NCBI GenBank assembly: GCA_910587645.1
Contig: CAJUNA010000044.1
Span: 1-64,000 of the forward strand
Source: an uncultured Oscillospiraceae bacterium
GTDB taxonomy: Bacteria > Bacillota > Clostridia > Oscillospirales > Oscillospiraceae
Direction of reading: 5' to 3'
Length of the DNA stretch: 64,000 nucleotides
Positions 48,446 through 58,023 of the stretch are shown here, piece by piece. A model generated the notes under the pieces. The model saw only the letters and a list, made by a program, of their open reading frames with translations. It was not told the origin of the DNA and did no database searches. Numbering within the stretch: the stretch's first letter is position 1; the number at the start of each line of letters is the position of its first letter. The translations under genes were made by a program, and so were the position numbers.

Positions 48446-49054
48446 TTATGCCCGGGAAACGAGCCGCCGCACCACCGGCTTATAGACGGCGCGGTTGACG
48501 ATCGTGACTACCACAGCGTTGACAGCGATGGTCAGGGGCTTGGTCGCCAGCCGCTGCACCAGATTGGTTCCCAGCAGAACCCAGAAGATGGTGGTATCCT
48601 GCTTGACCATGATGCAGCTATAGAGGGTACTGCCGATAAGGCCGAACACAAAGCTGTTCAGGATGCCCAGGATAACAACAACCACGGCCACCTTCCAAGC
48701 GTCCCTGGTCTCAGCCAGCGGACTGCGGAAAATATACTTGGTGCTGATGCCGCTGAGGATGCCCACAGACAGGGGGCCAAGCACCAGGGGTGGGAACCAC
48801 GTGCCGTAGCCGCTGAGGATGGTCCCCAGGAAATCGGCCACCACGGCCACAATCGCGCCAGGGATAGGGCCAAGCCACATACCGGCCAGGATCACGGGAA
48901 TGCTCTCAAAGCTGATGCGCAGGGTGTCGCTGGCCTGGATGCTGAGGAAACGGGCGAGGATAATCTGCATAGCGATGAGTGCGGCCATCATGACGAGGTT
49001 CTGGGTGGAAAAGGTTTTTTTGAGGGCTGTCTTTTGATTTTGGTTACGCTCCAT
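48446..49054 (-). CDS. folT: Folate ECF transporter S component
   Basis: FolT binds folate and, with the shared ECF module (encoded elsewhere), imports it. The 202-aa protein has six membrane helices. LVMMAALIAMQIILARFLSI opens the core, then the substrate-region segment RISFESIPVILAGMWLGPIPG and ADFLGTILSG. AAGGAGG precedes ATG 49054. A THF riboswitch and a terminator lie in its leader (49138-49349), which supports the folate assignment strongly. Confidence 0.93.
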   Translation of the reverse strand: MERNQNQKTALKKTFSTQNLVMMAALIAMQIILARFLSIQASDTLRISFESIPVILAGMWLGPIPGAIVAVVADFLGTILSGYGTWFPPLVLGPLSVGILSGISTKYIFRSPLAETRDAWKVAVVVVILGILNSFVFGLIGSTLYSCIMVKQDTTIFWVLLGTNLVQRLATKPLTIAVNAVVVTIVNRAVYKPVVRRLVSRA

Positions 49055-49137
49055 TTGCGTGTCCTCCTTAAAATTCCGCCCGAAGGGGCTGGTGTTAGGG
49101 AGGTAAAGTTGGGCTGCCCAGGGCGCCAGGAATAAAA

Positions 49138-49178
49138 TATGCCAACCTAAGCCGTGTCAAACGGCCAAGATTGGCATA
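49138..49178 (-). terminator. Riboswitch-controlled terminator in the folT leader
   Basis: On the minus strand TATGCCAA ... TTGGCATA encloses a second pairing (GGCCG/CGGCT), then TTTTATT (49131-49137). It is a long intrinsic terminator between riboswitch and folT. Confidence 0.8.
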
Positions 49179-49244
49179 CAACATCCTGGAAACGCGCAGG
49201 GACGTCGTTAAAAACGACGATCCTGGCGGCGCAAAGCGCCGCCT

Positions 49245-49349
49245 GGTAGCGGATGCAGCATGGCATCGTAGGCCCTATTTCGCGGGGGCCTTTCGTGCAA
49301 GGGCAACTTCCCAGCCGCTTGCCACTTTACGCGCCATGCTTACTCTACC
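49245..49349 (-). ncRNA. Tetrahydrofolate (THF) riboswitch
   Basis: On the minus strand the leader contains GGTAGAGTAAGC, GCGCGTAAAGTGGC, CGAAAGGCCCCCGC and GCTGCATCCGCTACC. These are the conserved blocks of the THF riboswitch, closed by GGTAG/CTACC. It controls folT-folC-peptidase, presumably turning them down when THF is plentiful, through the terminator at 49138-49178. Confidence 0.92.
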
Positions 49350-49456
49350 AATCCTATTTAATTGGGAGCCAAGGCCCTCACCCTGGCTGACAGGGCTATC
49401 ATACACCATACAGCCGCAGATTGCAACAACTTTCACAAAGTTTTACAAGAATTTTT

Positions 49457-50080
49457 TCAGCCGCCCTGCAATCCCGCCCCGATTTTCTTCATCCGGCCCA
49501 GTACGATATCCCCCACGTTGGCCAGGTCCTCGGCGGTAAACGCGTAGCGGAAATTATCGGAAAACAAAATCTGGGCGTTGGGCGGGAATTCCTCGTCCCC
49601 CGCCCACAGAAGGAATTGTATCGCCAGCCCCTCCATCAGCTCCACCTCCCAGCCGCAATCGCTGCGGCTGAGACGTTTGGCGGGGAGCTTTTCCATGATC
49701 TTGTCCAGCAGCGCCAATTTGTTTCCGTAGGAGAATGCGAACCGCTGAATGCACCGCCCAGTAAACTGCTGCAAATAGACCTCCCCCCAGGGAAACTCGC
49801 GGTAGGTAAGGTACTGTCCCAAGGGCTGCGCCTTCCTGCCGTCCAGGAGATAGCGGAGGAACAAAATCCGCTCCGCGTTTGTCAGCGGGGACGGCCCCAC
49901 CACAGTATAATCTGGGTGGGTCACGATAAACTTTTCCCCCAGCAGGTTCATGGAAACAGCCCGGGCGGCGCCGTCATAGGGCAGGCCGCACCGGGCCGCC
50001 ATTTCGGCAGGATCCATCTCCCGAAACTTTTCCACATAAAACTCCAACGGTTTTTCTTCCTTGTTGTTGACAACTTCCAT
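49457..50080 (-). CDS. DUF3786 domain protein
   Basis: This 207-aa soluble protein matches the DUF3786 family, seen in anaerobes with corrinoid or C1 enzymes; function not established. Segments include AARCGLPYDGAARAVSMNLLG, VVGPSPLTNAERILFLRYLL, WGEVYLQQFTGRCIQRFA and FPPNAQILFSDNFRYAF near the end. It is a single gene between the folT leader and the pyrophosphatase. The two nearby folate clusters fit the suggested link to C1 metabolism, but this is inference. Confidence 0.78.
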   Translation of the reverse strand: MEVVNNKEEKPLEFYVEKFREMDPAEMAARCGLPYDGAARAVSMNLLGEKFIVTHPDYTVVGPSPLTNAERILFLRYLLDGRKAQPLGQYLTYREFPWGEVYLQQFTGRCIQRFAFSYGNKLALLDKIMEKLPAKRLSRSDCGWEVELMEGLAIQFLLWAGDEEFPPNAQILFSDNFRYAFTAEDLANVGDIVLGRMKKIGAGLQGG

Positions 50081-50192
50081 ATCCTATCCTCTCTTGTTCC
50101 AATCTTTCCGCAAGTTGATTTCTTTTGTCACCGGGCGGCGCAGCCAGTCAAGCACCGCACCGGCACCCCGCCTTTGGCCGTCCGCCTGGGAC

Positions 50193-51809
50193 TTAGCCCC
50201 ACAGTGCCGAGAGCATGGGGATAATCTGTTTTTTCCTGGACATGACCCGGGGCAGGAACGCCTCATGGTCTTTCAGCTCCGTATTAAACGCTTGCTGGAA
50301 GGTATCCTCACCGCCAACGCACAGGACTTTGCTGCCCTCCAGCAGCACGTCCGTCAGCATCAGCAGGATCATACTGTACTGATGCTCCTCCTTCGCCTGC
50401 TCCATCAGCTTCAGGAACTCGTCCTTCCGCTTTAACTGCCGGTCGGAGTCCACACAGGTAATCTGCCCCACGCCGAAGTCGTGGCCCGCAATGTGGAACT
50501 CCTTAAAATCGGTAAAGAGGAGTTGTCCCACCGGCTTGTCCTCCGGGGTAGACGCGGAGAATATTTTCCGCCCCAGCTCATCCAGGGACAGGTCAGCGAT
50601 ATGGGCCATCCGCTCCGCCATCCGCCGGTCCCGGGGGGTGCAGGTAGGGGACTTGAACATAACGGTGTCGGACACGATGGCCGCCGCCATCAGCCCCGCC
50701 AGCTTGGGGGAGGGCATCAGCCCCCTTTCCTGGTACATCCCCGCCACAATGGTGCATGTGCTGCCCACCGGCTCGTTGCGGAAATAGATGGGGTTCTTGG
50801 TCTGGATATCCGCCAGGCGGTGGTGGTCGATGATAGCGATGATATCCGTTTCCTCCAGTCCCGGCACGGACTGGGCGGCCTCGTTGTGGTCCACCAGCAC
50901 CACCTGCTTGCGCCGGGGCTTAATGAGGTGGTACCGGGACAAGGTCCCCACCACCCGGTCCTGCGCGTCCAGAATAGGATAGCTGCGGTAGCGGCTTTCC
51001 TGCATCACCTCCTGCACCTCGTCCACGTAGTCGTCCAGGTGGAAAGCGGTAATACTCTCCCGCTGGGCCAGGCGGCCAACAGGAATGGCCTGGAAGATGC
51101 GGCGCACGGTGCGGTAGCTGTCAAAGGGGGTGGAAATAATGCAGGTATTCTGGGATGCGTCCCGCACACTGTCGGGCAGCTCAGCTTGGCAGAGGATAAT
51201 GCAGGCCACACCGAACTCCACCGCCCGCTGGAGCATATCCGGCTGGTTGCCACAGATAAGGACGGTATCCTTCTGCCGGAAGGGGGGCAGCTCCGAGGAC
51301 TGGGGCAGGGCTAGAACCACCTCGCCGGAGATGGTGTTCACCACCTCCTCCGTCTCCCCCAAAAGCTGCCCCTCCAGTACGCTCAGGATGTTGAACAGGG
51401 GCACTTCCCGCAGCTGAGGGGCCTCGACAGTCTGCATGTCGTAGGCGGCGATATCCCCGGCGGTCATCATACCCCGCAGGCGTCCCTCGTCATCGGTGAT
51501 GGGGATAGCGGAGATATGCTTGTCGTCCTCCATAGCGGACCAGACCCGGTTCACGGTTACCGCCTCGTGAAGGATGGGCGGCACGTCATAGTCTAAGTCC
51601 AGTACTTGGGTGTGCATGCTCTTAATCAAAAGGGGCGGCTCAAAGCCAAAAAGGTTCAGGATCAGCCGGGTCTCATCGCTGATATGCCCTAAACGGGCGG
51701 CGGCGTACTGCCGGTCTCCGGTGGCATTGCGCAGGGCGGCATAGGCCATAGCGGAAACAATGGAATCTGTATCTGGGTTCCGGTGTCCAGTCACGTAAAT
51801 TTGCTCCAT
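50193..51809 (-). CDS. Manganese-dependent inorganic pyrophosphatase with CBS and DRTGG domains
   Basis: This is a 538-aa family II (DHH) pyrophosphatase. VTGHRNPDTDSIVSAMAYA (6-24) gives the first metal motif; then two CBS domains (about 65-120 and 250-305) flank a DRTGG domain. The DHH part resumes with VLVDHNEAAQS, IAIIDHHRLADI and GSTCTIVAGMY, and the DHHA2 domain follows. It hydrolyses pyrophosphate; in characterised clostridial CBS-PPases adenine nucleotides bind the CBS domains and change activity. It is a monocistronic gene. Confidence 0.93.
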   Translation of the reverse strand: MEQIYVTGHRNPDTDSIVSAMAYAALRNATGDRQYAAARLGHISDETRLILNLFGFEPPLLIKSMHTQVLDLDYDVPPILHEAVTVNRVWSAMEDDKHISAIPITDDEGRLRGMMTAGDIAAYDMQTVEAPQLREVPLFNILSVLEGQLLGETEEVVNTISGEVVLALPQSSELPPFRQKDTVLICGNQPDMLQRAVEFGVACIILCQAELPDSVRDASQNTCIISTPFDSYRTVRRIFQAIPVGRLAQRESITAFHLDDYVDEVQEVMQESRYRSYPILDAQDRVVGTLSRYHLIKPRRKQVVLVDHNEAAQSVPGLEETDIIAIIDHHRLADIQTKNPIYFRNEPVGSTCTIVAGMYQERGLMPSPKLAGLMAAAIVSDTVMFKSPTCTPRDRRMAERMAHIADLSLDELGRKIFSASTPEDKPVGQLLFTDFKEFHIAGHDFGVGQITCVDSDRQLKRKDEFLKLMEQAKEEHQYSMILLMLTDVLLEGSKVLCVGGEDTFQQAFNTELKDHEAFLPRVMSRKKQIIPMLSALWG

Positions 51810-51861
51810 GCTTTCACACTCCTTATAGGGTAGTATGTTCTATTTTTTCTGTCTAAGTACG

Positions 51862-52485
51862 TCAAATTCCGTTCAGCAGCCCCGCACAGTACGCCATCGC
51901 GTCAAATTCCTCCAAAACGCTGTCCTTGCGCAGGTACAGCGGGTGATGGGGGTGCCCCCGCTTTGATCTGGCCCCGGCGGTGAACCATCTGGCGCCGTAG
52001 CCCCTTCCCGTCTCCACCATGTCCAGGACGCACCGGGGCAGATAGGGCCGCTGTTCAATCACGGTTCCCCACGCGGCCCATACGGCGGGACACTCCGACA
52101 GGGACAGGGCGTAAGCAAATGCCGCCAGGTTCTCCCGGTGGAGGGCGGGATTCAGCTCCCGCTCCATGTCGCCGGGACGGGTGGCTCGCTGGGCGTAGAC
52201 ATTGCACATGATAAAGCTGTCAAAGCCGTTGCCCACAGCGACCCGCTCCACGCTCTTGAGGGTGTTGTCCAGGCCGCCGGGGACGGCGGTGGAGGGGTTG
52301 ACCCCGATACAGAGCAGGGGGCGCTCCCCCCGGGTCCCCAGCAAATACCGGTATTCCCGGTAGGTATTCGGTACATACAGCCACCGGGCGGCATCGTAGT
52401 CCGGGGACGGCTCCAGGGCCTCCCGCAGGGCGGGCTGAAACGCCAGCAGCTCCGTTTCCACGGTAGGGCAGGCAGGAATGTGCAT
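51862..52485 (-). CDS. DUF1643 family protein
   Basis: This 207-aa soluble protein has the pattern of DUF1643: YREYRYLLGTRG, LLCIGVNPSTAVPGGLDNTL (about 62-81), CNVYAQRATRP, VWAAWG and RSKRGHPHHPLYL. The family is uncharacterised; it often appears in phage or accessory regions. I start at ATG 52485 (MHIPACPTVE) with AAGGAG about 9 bases upstream; the frame is open further but without a site. It is divergent from hutH. Confidence 0.8.
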   Translation of the reverse strand: MHIPACPTVETELLAFQPALREALEPSPDYDAARWLYVPNTYREYRYLLGTRGERPLLCIGVNPSTAVPGGLDNTLKSVERVAVGNGFDSFIMCNVYAQRATRPGDMERELNPALHRENLAAFAYALSLSECPAVWAAWGTVIEQRPYLPRCVLDMVETGRGYGARWFTAGARSKRGHPHHPLYLRKDSVLEEFDAMAYCAGLLNGI

Positions 52486-52658
52486 TATGATTGGCTCCTT
52501 CTCATTTTTTTCAGTGTACCATACCAGCGCGGGGGCACGCAACATAAATTTGCGGCCTGTCCGCCCGATACGATGCTTTTATACACTGCTGTACCGATGC
52601 ACCGGTGTAACAGGCCAGCATTGCATGGAACTCTCGCAAAAATTCCACTTTATTTTAG

Positions 52659-52687
52659 TTGAATTGCACAAGGAAATGAGGTAAAAT
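52659..52687 (+). promoter_or_regulatory. Promoter of the hut genes
   Basis: TTGAAT (52659-52664), 17 bp, TAAAAT (52682-52687), 37 bp ahead of hutH. Confidence 0.7.
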
Positions 52688-52723
52688 CAATTTATACTTT
52701 ACTATGCGGGAGGAAAATACACA

Positions 52724-54277
52724 ATGGAACACCCCAAGGAAATCAAACACGCCGTTCTGGACGGACATAGCCTGACGCTGGAGGCCCTGGTCGCCATCGC
52801 CCGGTTCGGCGCAACGGTCTCCCTTGCGCCTGAGGCCTGGGAAGCCATGGCCCGCTCCCGGGCCTTGGCGGAAAAAATCGCCGTGGAAAAGCGGGTGGCC
52901 TACGGCATTACCACCGGCTTTGGCGACTTCGCCACTGTGGCGGTGCCCGATGAGTGGAGCAGCCAGCTATCCACCAATCTGATCCTCAGCCATTGCACCG
53001 GCACCGGGGACCCCTACACCGAGGAACAGGTCCGGGGCATGATGGTTCTGCGGGCCAACGCCCTGTGCGGCGGCCTCAGCGGCGTACGTCCCGTGCTGGT
53101 GGAAATGCTCATTGACATGCTCAACAAGGGCGTCACGCCCGTCATCCCCCAGAAAGGCTCCCTGGGCGCCTCCGGCGACCTGGCCCCCCTGTCCCACATG
53201 GGGCTGGTGCTGCTGGGCCTGGGAGAAGCTTTCTACCAGGGCCGCAGGATGCCCGGCGGAGAAGCCATGCGGCAGGCCGGCATCCAACCCCTGGACACCC
53301 TGGTAAGCAAGGAGGGCCTGGGCATCACCAACGGCACCTGCGCCATGACCAGCGTGGGCGCGCTGTATCTTTACGACACCATGATGGCGGCCCGTCTGGC
53401 CGATCTGGTCAGCTCCTTGACCCTCACCGCCCTCACCGGGCAGTTGGACGCTTTCCAGGAGCGGATGCACACCGCCCGGGGCCACCGGGGCCAGATCCAG
53501 GTGGCGGCGAACCTGCGGCGGCTCACCGAGGGCTGCGAGATTTTGGAGCGGAGCCAGGGGGACCGGGTTCAGGACGCCTACGCCCTGCGCTGCATCCCCC
53601 AAGTCCACGGGGCCATCCGGGACGCCTTGGAATTTATCAAGAGCAAGGTGGACATCGAGCTGAACGCCGTCACCGACAACCCCCTGCTGTTCTGTGAGGA
53701 CGAAGCGGTGATTTCCGGCGGCAACTTCCACGGGGAGCCGATGGCGCTGCCCTTCGACTTCTTAGGCATTGCCTGCGCGGAGCTTGCCAGCATCTCCGAG
53801 CGGCGCATTGAGCGCATGGTCAACGCCGCCCTGTCCAACGGCCTCACCCGCTTCCTCACCACCGAGGGCGGGGTGAACAGCGGCTTTATGATCGTCCAGT
53901 ACACAGCGGCTTCCATGGCTTCGGAAAACAAGGTGCTGGCCCATCCGGCCTGCGTGGATTCCATCCCCTCCTCCGCCAACCAGGAGGATTTCGTCTCCAT
54001 GGGCACCACCGCCGCCCGGAAAGCGGGGACGATCCTGGAGAACACCCGCTCCGTGCTGGCCTACGAACTGCTGACCGCCTGCCAGGCCATCGACATCCGC
54101 CGCCGGGGCGGCGAGCACGGCCAAGGCCTGTCCCCCGCCGGGGACGCGGTTTACCGCCGCGTCCGGGAACAGGTCGCGTTTATGGAAAAGGACCGGGAGC
54201 TGTGGCCCGACATCCAGGCCGTGGAAGCCATGGTCCGCAGCGGCGAGCTGCTGGAGCTTGTTCCCTGGCTGGAATAA
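52724..54277 (+). CDS. hutH: Histidine ammonia-lyase
   Basis: HutH removes ammonia from histidine to give urocanate, the first step of histidine breakdown. The 517-aa protein forms the MIO cofactor from Ala149-Ser150-Gly151 in the motif KGSLGASGDLAPLSHM. Other motifs are YGITTGFGDFATV, ELNAVTDNPL and VSMGTTAARKA. ATG 52724 is 13 bases after GGAGG. The other hut genes follow downstream, after an oppositely oriented regulator gene. Confidence 0.96.
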   Translation: MEHPKEIKHAVLDGHSLTLEALVAIARFGATVSLAPEAWEAMARSRALAEKIAVEKRVAYGITTGFGDFATVAVPDEWSSQLSTNLILSHCTGTGDPYTEEQVRGMMVLRANALCGGLSGVRPVLVEMLIDMLNKGVTPVIPQKGSLGASGDLAPLSHMGLVLLGLGEAFYQGRRMPGGEAMRQAGIQPLDTLVSKEGLGITNGTCAMTSVGALYLYDTMMAARLADLVSSLTLTALTGQLDAFQERMHTARGHRGQIQVAANLRRLTEGCEILERSQGDRVQDAYALRCIPQVHGAIRDALEFIKSKVDIELNAVTDNPLLFCEDEAVISGGNFHGEPMALPFDFLGIACAELASISERRIERMVNAALSNGLTRFLTTEGGVNSGFMIVQYTAASMASENKVLAHPACVDSIPSSANQEDFVSMGTTAARKAGTILENTRSVLAYELLTACQAIDIRRRGGEHGQGLSPAGDAVYRRVREQVAFMEKDRELWPDIQAVEAMVRSGELLELVPWLE

Positions 54278-54347
54278 GCGAAAAAGTACGGTGCGTCTTT
54301 TTTGAGAAAAGGTTTTGCGCCGGGGGCGCGTTCTCCCGGGAGGGCTT

Positions 54348-54650
54348 TCAAGTGGCCTTCTCCCCATCCCGGCACAGCACCGACCGGTAGCCGCCGGAGC
54401 CGAACTGTAGCTCCGTACTGATGCGGGTTATGGTGGAGCTGCTCACCGGCACCTGGCCGCGGATTTCCTCATAGGTCTCCCCCCGCAGCAGGTGTTTGGC
54501 CACCTGGAGCCGCTGGGAGAGGCCGATTAACTCCTGCATGGTGCATAGGTCGCTGAAAAACGCCCTGCACTCCTCCATGTCCCGCAGGGACAGGATCACC
54601 GCCAGCAGCTCCTCAATGCCCTCATTCTGGTTTTTATCGAGACGGGTCAT
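54348..54650 (-). CDS. yerC: TrpR/YerC-family transcriptional regulator
   Basis: This 100-aa DNA-binding protein of the TrpR-like YerC/YecD family has LIGLSQRLQVAKHLLRGETY and a helix-turn-helix reading VPVSSSTITRISTELQFGSG. I start at ATG 54650 after GGAAGGG; the longer frame upstream lacks a site. It lies head-on between hutH and hutU and has its own promoter (54687-54715). It may regulate the hut genes; YerC relatives in other Firmicutes are linked to amino-acid metabolism, but the target is not proven. Its transcript would be antisense to any hutH-hutU readthrough. Confidence 0.88.
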   Translation of the reverse strand: MTRLDKNQNEGIEELLAVILSLRDMEECRAFFSDLCTMQELIGLSQRLQVAKHLLRGETYEEIRGQVPVSSSTITRISTELQFGSGGYRSVLCRDGEKAT

Positions 54651-54686
54651 CTTGCCCTTCCTCCGTTTCTTCAGCGTTTTTATCCC

Positions 54687-54715
54687 ATTGTAGCACTTGT
54701 AAAATAGGCCGTCAA
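54687..54715 (-). promoter_or_regulatory. Promoter of yerC
   Basis: On the minus strand TTGACG (54710-54715), 17 bp, TACAAT (54687-54692). Confidence 0.8.
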
Positions 54716-54757
54716 GATTTCCGGCGGCCCCGCCCATATCAAAAAGGAGGTTGTTCC

Positions 54758-56782
54758 ATGGAATGGAATCCCAACGGCGCTGTCACCATCCGTTTAGACG
54801 ATGAACTGCCCACCTACCCATCCTTTGCCCCCGGCATCCGCCGCGCCCCCCGCCGGGAAGCCAAGCTGTCCCAGGCCGACAAGGCCTTGGCCATCCGCAA
54901 CGCCCTGCGCTACATCCCGCCCCAGCACCATGAACAGATGGCGAAGGAGTTTGCCAAAGAACTGGCCGAACACGGCCGGATTTACGGCTACCGCTTCCGC
55001 CCGGAGGGCAAGCTCCACGGCAAGCCCATCAGCGAATATAAAGGCAACTGTGTAGAAGCGAAAGCCTTCCAGGTTATGATCGACAACAACCTGGATTTTG
55101 ACGTAGCCTTGTACCCCTACGAGCTGGTGACCTACGGCGAGACCGGCCAGGTGTGCCAGAACTGGATGCAGTACCGGCTCATTAAAAAGTACCTGGAAAT
55201 CATGACCGATGAGCAAACCTTGGTGGTCATGTCCGGCCATCCCCTGGGCCTGTTCCGCTCCCACAAGCTGGCCCCCCGGTGCATCATCACCAATGGCCTG
55301 ATGGTGGGCGGCTTTGACGACCAGAAGAACTTCAACCGCGCCGCCGCCTTAGGCGTAGCCAACTACGGCCAGATGACCGCCGGTGGCTGGATGTATATTG
55401 GCCCCCAGGGCATTGTCCACGGCACCTTCAACACCCTGCTCAACGCGGGACGGCTGAAGCTGGGCATTCCCGCCGATGGCAACCTGGCGGGGCGGCTGTT
55501 CGTATCCGCCGGCCTGGGCGGCATGAGCGGCGCCCAGGGCAAGGCGGCGGAGATTGCCGGGGCGGTGTCTATCATCGCGGAGGTGGACGACTCCCGCATT
55601 GAAACCCGCTTTACCCAGGGCTGGGTCAGCGAGCGCACGGAATCCCTGGAAGAAGCCCTCTCCATTGCCCGGAAGCATCTGGCGGACAAGACCCCCTGCG
55701 CCATCGCCTACCACGGCAACGTGGTAGACCTGCTGGAATACTTGTATGACAGCAACGTCCATGTGGACCTGCTCAGCGACCAGACCTCCTGCCATGTCCC
55801 TTACGATGGCGGCTACTGCCCCCAGGGCCTCACCTTCGCCCAGCGCACGGAGATGCTGGACAAAGACCCGGCGGGCTTCCGCACCCTGGTGGATAAGTCC
55901 CTGCGGCGGCACTATGAGATGATCTGCAAGCTTCACGGCCGGGGAACCTATTTCTTCGACTATGGCAACAGCTTCCTCAAGGCGGTCTTTGACGCCGGCG
56001 TGAAGGCGGTATGCCGGAACGGGGAGAACGACCTGGACGGCTTTGTGTTCCCTTCCTATGTGGAGGACATCCTAGGCCCCTGCCTGTTTGACTTCGGGTA
56101 TGGCCCCTTCCGCTGGTGCTGCCTGTCCCGGGACAGCGGGGATTTGGACAAGACCGATGCGGCGGCGGCGGAATACATTCTGGCCCACAACCGCCGCTAT
56201 CAGGACTACGACAACTACGTCTGGGTGCGGGACGCCAAGAAAAACAAGCTGGTCGTAGGTACCCAGTGCCGCATTCTGTATCAGGACGCCATGGGCCGCA
56301 TGAACCTGGCGCTGAAATTCAACGAAATGGTGCGGAACGGGGAAATTGGCCCGGTGATGCTGGGCCGCGACCACCATGACACCGGCGGCACCGACTCCCC
56401 CTTCCGGGAGACCAGCAACATCAAGGACGGTTCCAACATTATGGCGGATATGGCGGTGCAGTGCTACGCGGGCAACGCGGCCCGGGGCATGAGCCTCATC
56501 GCCCTCCACAACGGCGGCGGCACCGGCATCGGCCGCGCGGTGAACGGCGGCTTCGGCATGGTGCTGGACGGCTCCGAGCGTGTGGATACGGTTCTGCGGA
56601 TGTCCATGCCCTGGGACGTCATGGTGGGTGTCTCCCGCCGGGCCTGGGCCTGCAATGAAAACGCCCTCACCACCGCCGCCGAGTATAACCGGATGCGGGA
56701 GGGCAGCGACCACATCACCCTGCCCTACACGGCGGATGGCGCGCTGGTGGAAGCCGCCCTGCGGGAAGCGGGGGAGGCGTAA
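54758..56782 (+). CDS. hutU: Urocanate hydratase
   Basis: HutU hydrates urocanate to imidazolone propionate, using tightly bound NAD. The 674-aa protein belongs to the long urocanase type (about 670 residues against 555 for the Pseudomonas and Bacillus type). It shows GQMTAGGWMYIGPQGIVHGT, SAGLGGMSGAQGKAAEIAG with the NAD region, and the C-terminal RDHHDTGGTDSPFRETSNI and ALHNGGGTGIGRAVNGGFG. AAAAAGGAGG precedes ATG 54758. The stop overlaps the hutI start. Confidence 0.95.
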   Translation: MEWNPNGAVTIRLDDELPTYPSFAPGIRRAPRREAKLSQADKALAIRNALRYIPPQHHEQMAKEFAKELAEHGRIYGYRFRPEGKLHGKPISEYKGNCVEAKAFQVMIDNNLDFDVALYPYELVTYGETGQVCQNWMQYRLIKKYLEIMTDEQTLVVMSGHPLGLFRSHKLAPRCIITNGLMVGGFDDQKNFNRAAALGVANYGQMTAGGWMYIGPQGIVHGTFNTLLNAGRLKLGIPADGNLAGRLFVSAGLGGMSGAQGKAAEIAGAVSIIAEVDDSRIETRFTQGWVSERTESLEEALSIARKHLADKTPCAIAYHGNVVDLLEYLYDSNVHVDLLSDQTSCHVPYDGGYCPQGLTFAQRTEMLDKDPAGFRTLVDKSLRRHYEMICKLHGRGTYFFDYGNSFLKAVFDAGVKAVCRNGENDLDGFVFPSYVEDILGPCLFDFGYGPFRWCCLSRDSGDLDKTDAAAAEYILAHNRRYQDYDNYVWVRDAKKNKLVVGTQCRILYQDAMGRMNLALKFNEMVRNGEIGPVMLGRDHHDTGGTDSPFRETSNIKDGSNIMADMAVQCYAGNAARGMSLIALHNGGGTGIGRAVNGGFGMVLDGSERVDTVLRMSMPWDVMVGVSRRAWACNENALTTAAEYNRMREGSDHITLPYTADGALVEAALREAGEA

Positions 56783-58017
56783 TGGACCGGCTTTTGGTAA
56801 AAAACATCGGCGTCCTTGCCACCCCCGAGGGGCGCAGCGCCAAGGGCGGCAAAGCCCAGGGCGAAATCCGCACCCTCCGGAACGCCTGGGTGCGGATTGA
56901 GGGCGGCCTCATCACCGGCCTTGGCTCCGGCGAGCCGGAGGGGACGGAAAACGCCCGCATCCTGGACGCCGGCGGCCGGTTGGCAACACCGGGGCTGGTG
57001 GACGCCCACACCCACCTGGTTTTCGGCGGCTGGCGGCAGAACGAGCTGGCCCTGAAGCTGCGGGGGACGCCATACCTGGACATCCTGGCCCAGGGCGGCG
57101 GCATCCTGTCCACTGTCCGCGCCACCCGAGCCGCGTCCGAGAAGGAACTGGAGGACAAAGCCCGTCTCGCGCTGGACGAAATGCTGGCTTTCGGCACCAC
57201 TACCTGCGAGGCGAAAAGCGGCTACGGCCTGGACAAGGAGACGGAGCTGCACCAGCTCCGGGTCATCCGGGCCTTGGACGGCAGCCATCCCATAGACCTG
57301 GTACCCACTTTCCTGGGCGCGCACGCCCTGTCGGAGGAGTACAAAAACGACCGCCAGGGATACATCCGCCTGCTGTGCGGGGACATAATCCCCGCCATCG
57401 CGGCGGAGGGGCTGGCGTCCTTCTGCGACGTATTCTGTGAGACCGGCGTATTCACAGCGGAGGAATCCCGCACCATTTTGGAAGCGGGAAAGGCTCACGG
57501 CCTTCTCCCGAAAATTCACGCCGATGAGATCGACCCCATTGGCGGCTCCCGTTTAGCGGGGGAGATAGGCGCCGTATCGGCGGAGCATCTGATTGTCTGC
57601 CCGCCGGAGGGCATTGCCGCCATGGCGGCTGGCGGAACGGCCGCCTGCCTGCTGCCGGCCACCAGCTTCTATTTAGGCGCGGCCTACGCCCCCGCCCGGG
57701 AGATGGTGTCCGCCGGGGTGCCGGTAGCCCTGGCAACGGATTTCAACCCCGGCTCCTGCCCCTGCCTGAACATGCAGCTTGTCATGAGCCTTGGCTGCCT
57801 GAAATACCGCTTAACCCCGGAGGAGGTCCTCAGCGCCGTAACCCTCAACGCCGCCGCCGCCATCAAGCGCGCGGAGTCCGTTGGCTCCTTAGAGCCTGGA
57901 AAGCTGGGGGATTTGGTGATCTGGGACGGGCCGGATTTAAATTACATCTGCTACCGCCTGGGCAGCAACCTGGCCCATACGGTGATCAAAAAGGGTGTTC
58001 CCTATGGGAAGGAGTAA
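56782..58017 (+). CDS. hutI: Imidazolonepropionase
   Basis: HutI opens the imidazolone ring to give N-formiminoglutamate. The 411-aa amidohydrolase has the metal-binding VDAHTHLVFGG (about 73-83), CEAKSGYGLDKETELHQLRV, HADEIDPIGGSRLAGEIGA and ALATDFNPGSCPC. Start and upstream stop share a base (TAATG). It lies in the run hutU-hutI-ftcD-fchA2, all with tiny gaps. Confidence 0.95.
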   Translation: MDRLLVKNIGVLATPEGRSAKGGKAQGEIRTLRNAWVRIEGGLITGLGSGEPEGTENARILDAGGRLATPGLVDAHTHLVFGGWRQNELALKLRGTPYLDILAQGGGILSTVRATRAASEKELEDKARLALDEMLAFGTTTCEAKSGYGLDKETELHQLRVIRALDGSHPIDLVPTFLGAHALSEEYKNDRQGYIRLLCGDIIPAIAAEGLASFCDVFCETGVFTAEESRTILEAGKAHGLLPKIHADEIDPIGGSRLAGEIGAVSAEHLIVCPPEGIAAMAAGGTAACLLPATSFYLGAAYAPAREMVSAGVPVALATDFNPGSCPCLNMQLVMSLGCLKYRLTPEEVLSAVTLNAAAAIKRAESVGSLEPGKLGDLVIWDGPDLNYICYRLGSNLAHTVIKKGVPYGKE

Positions 58018-58023
58018 AGAAAT

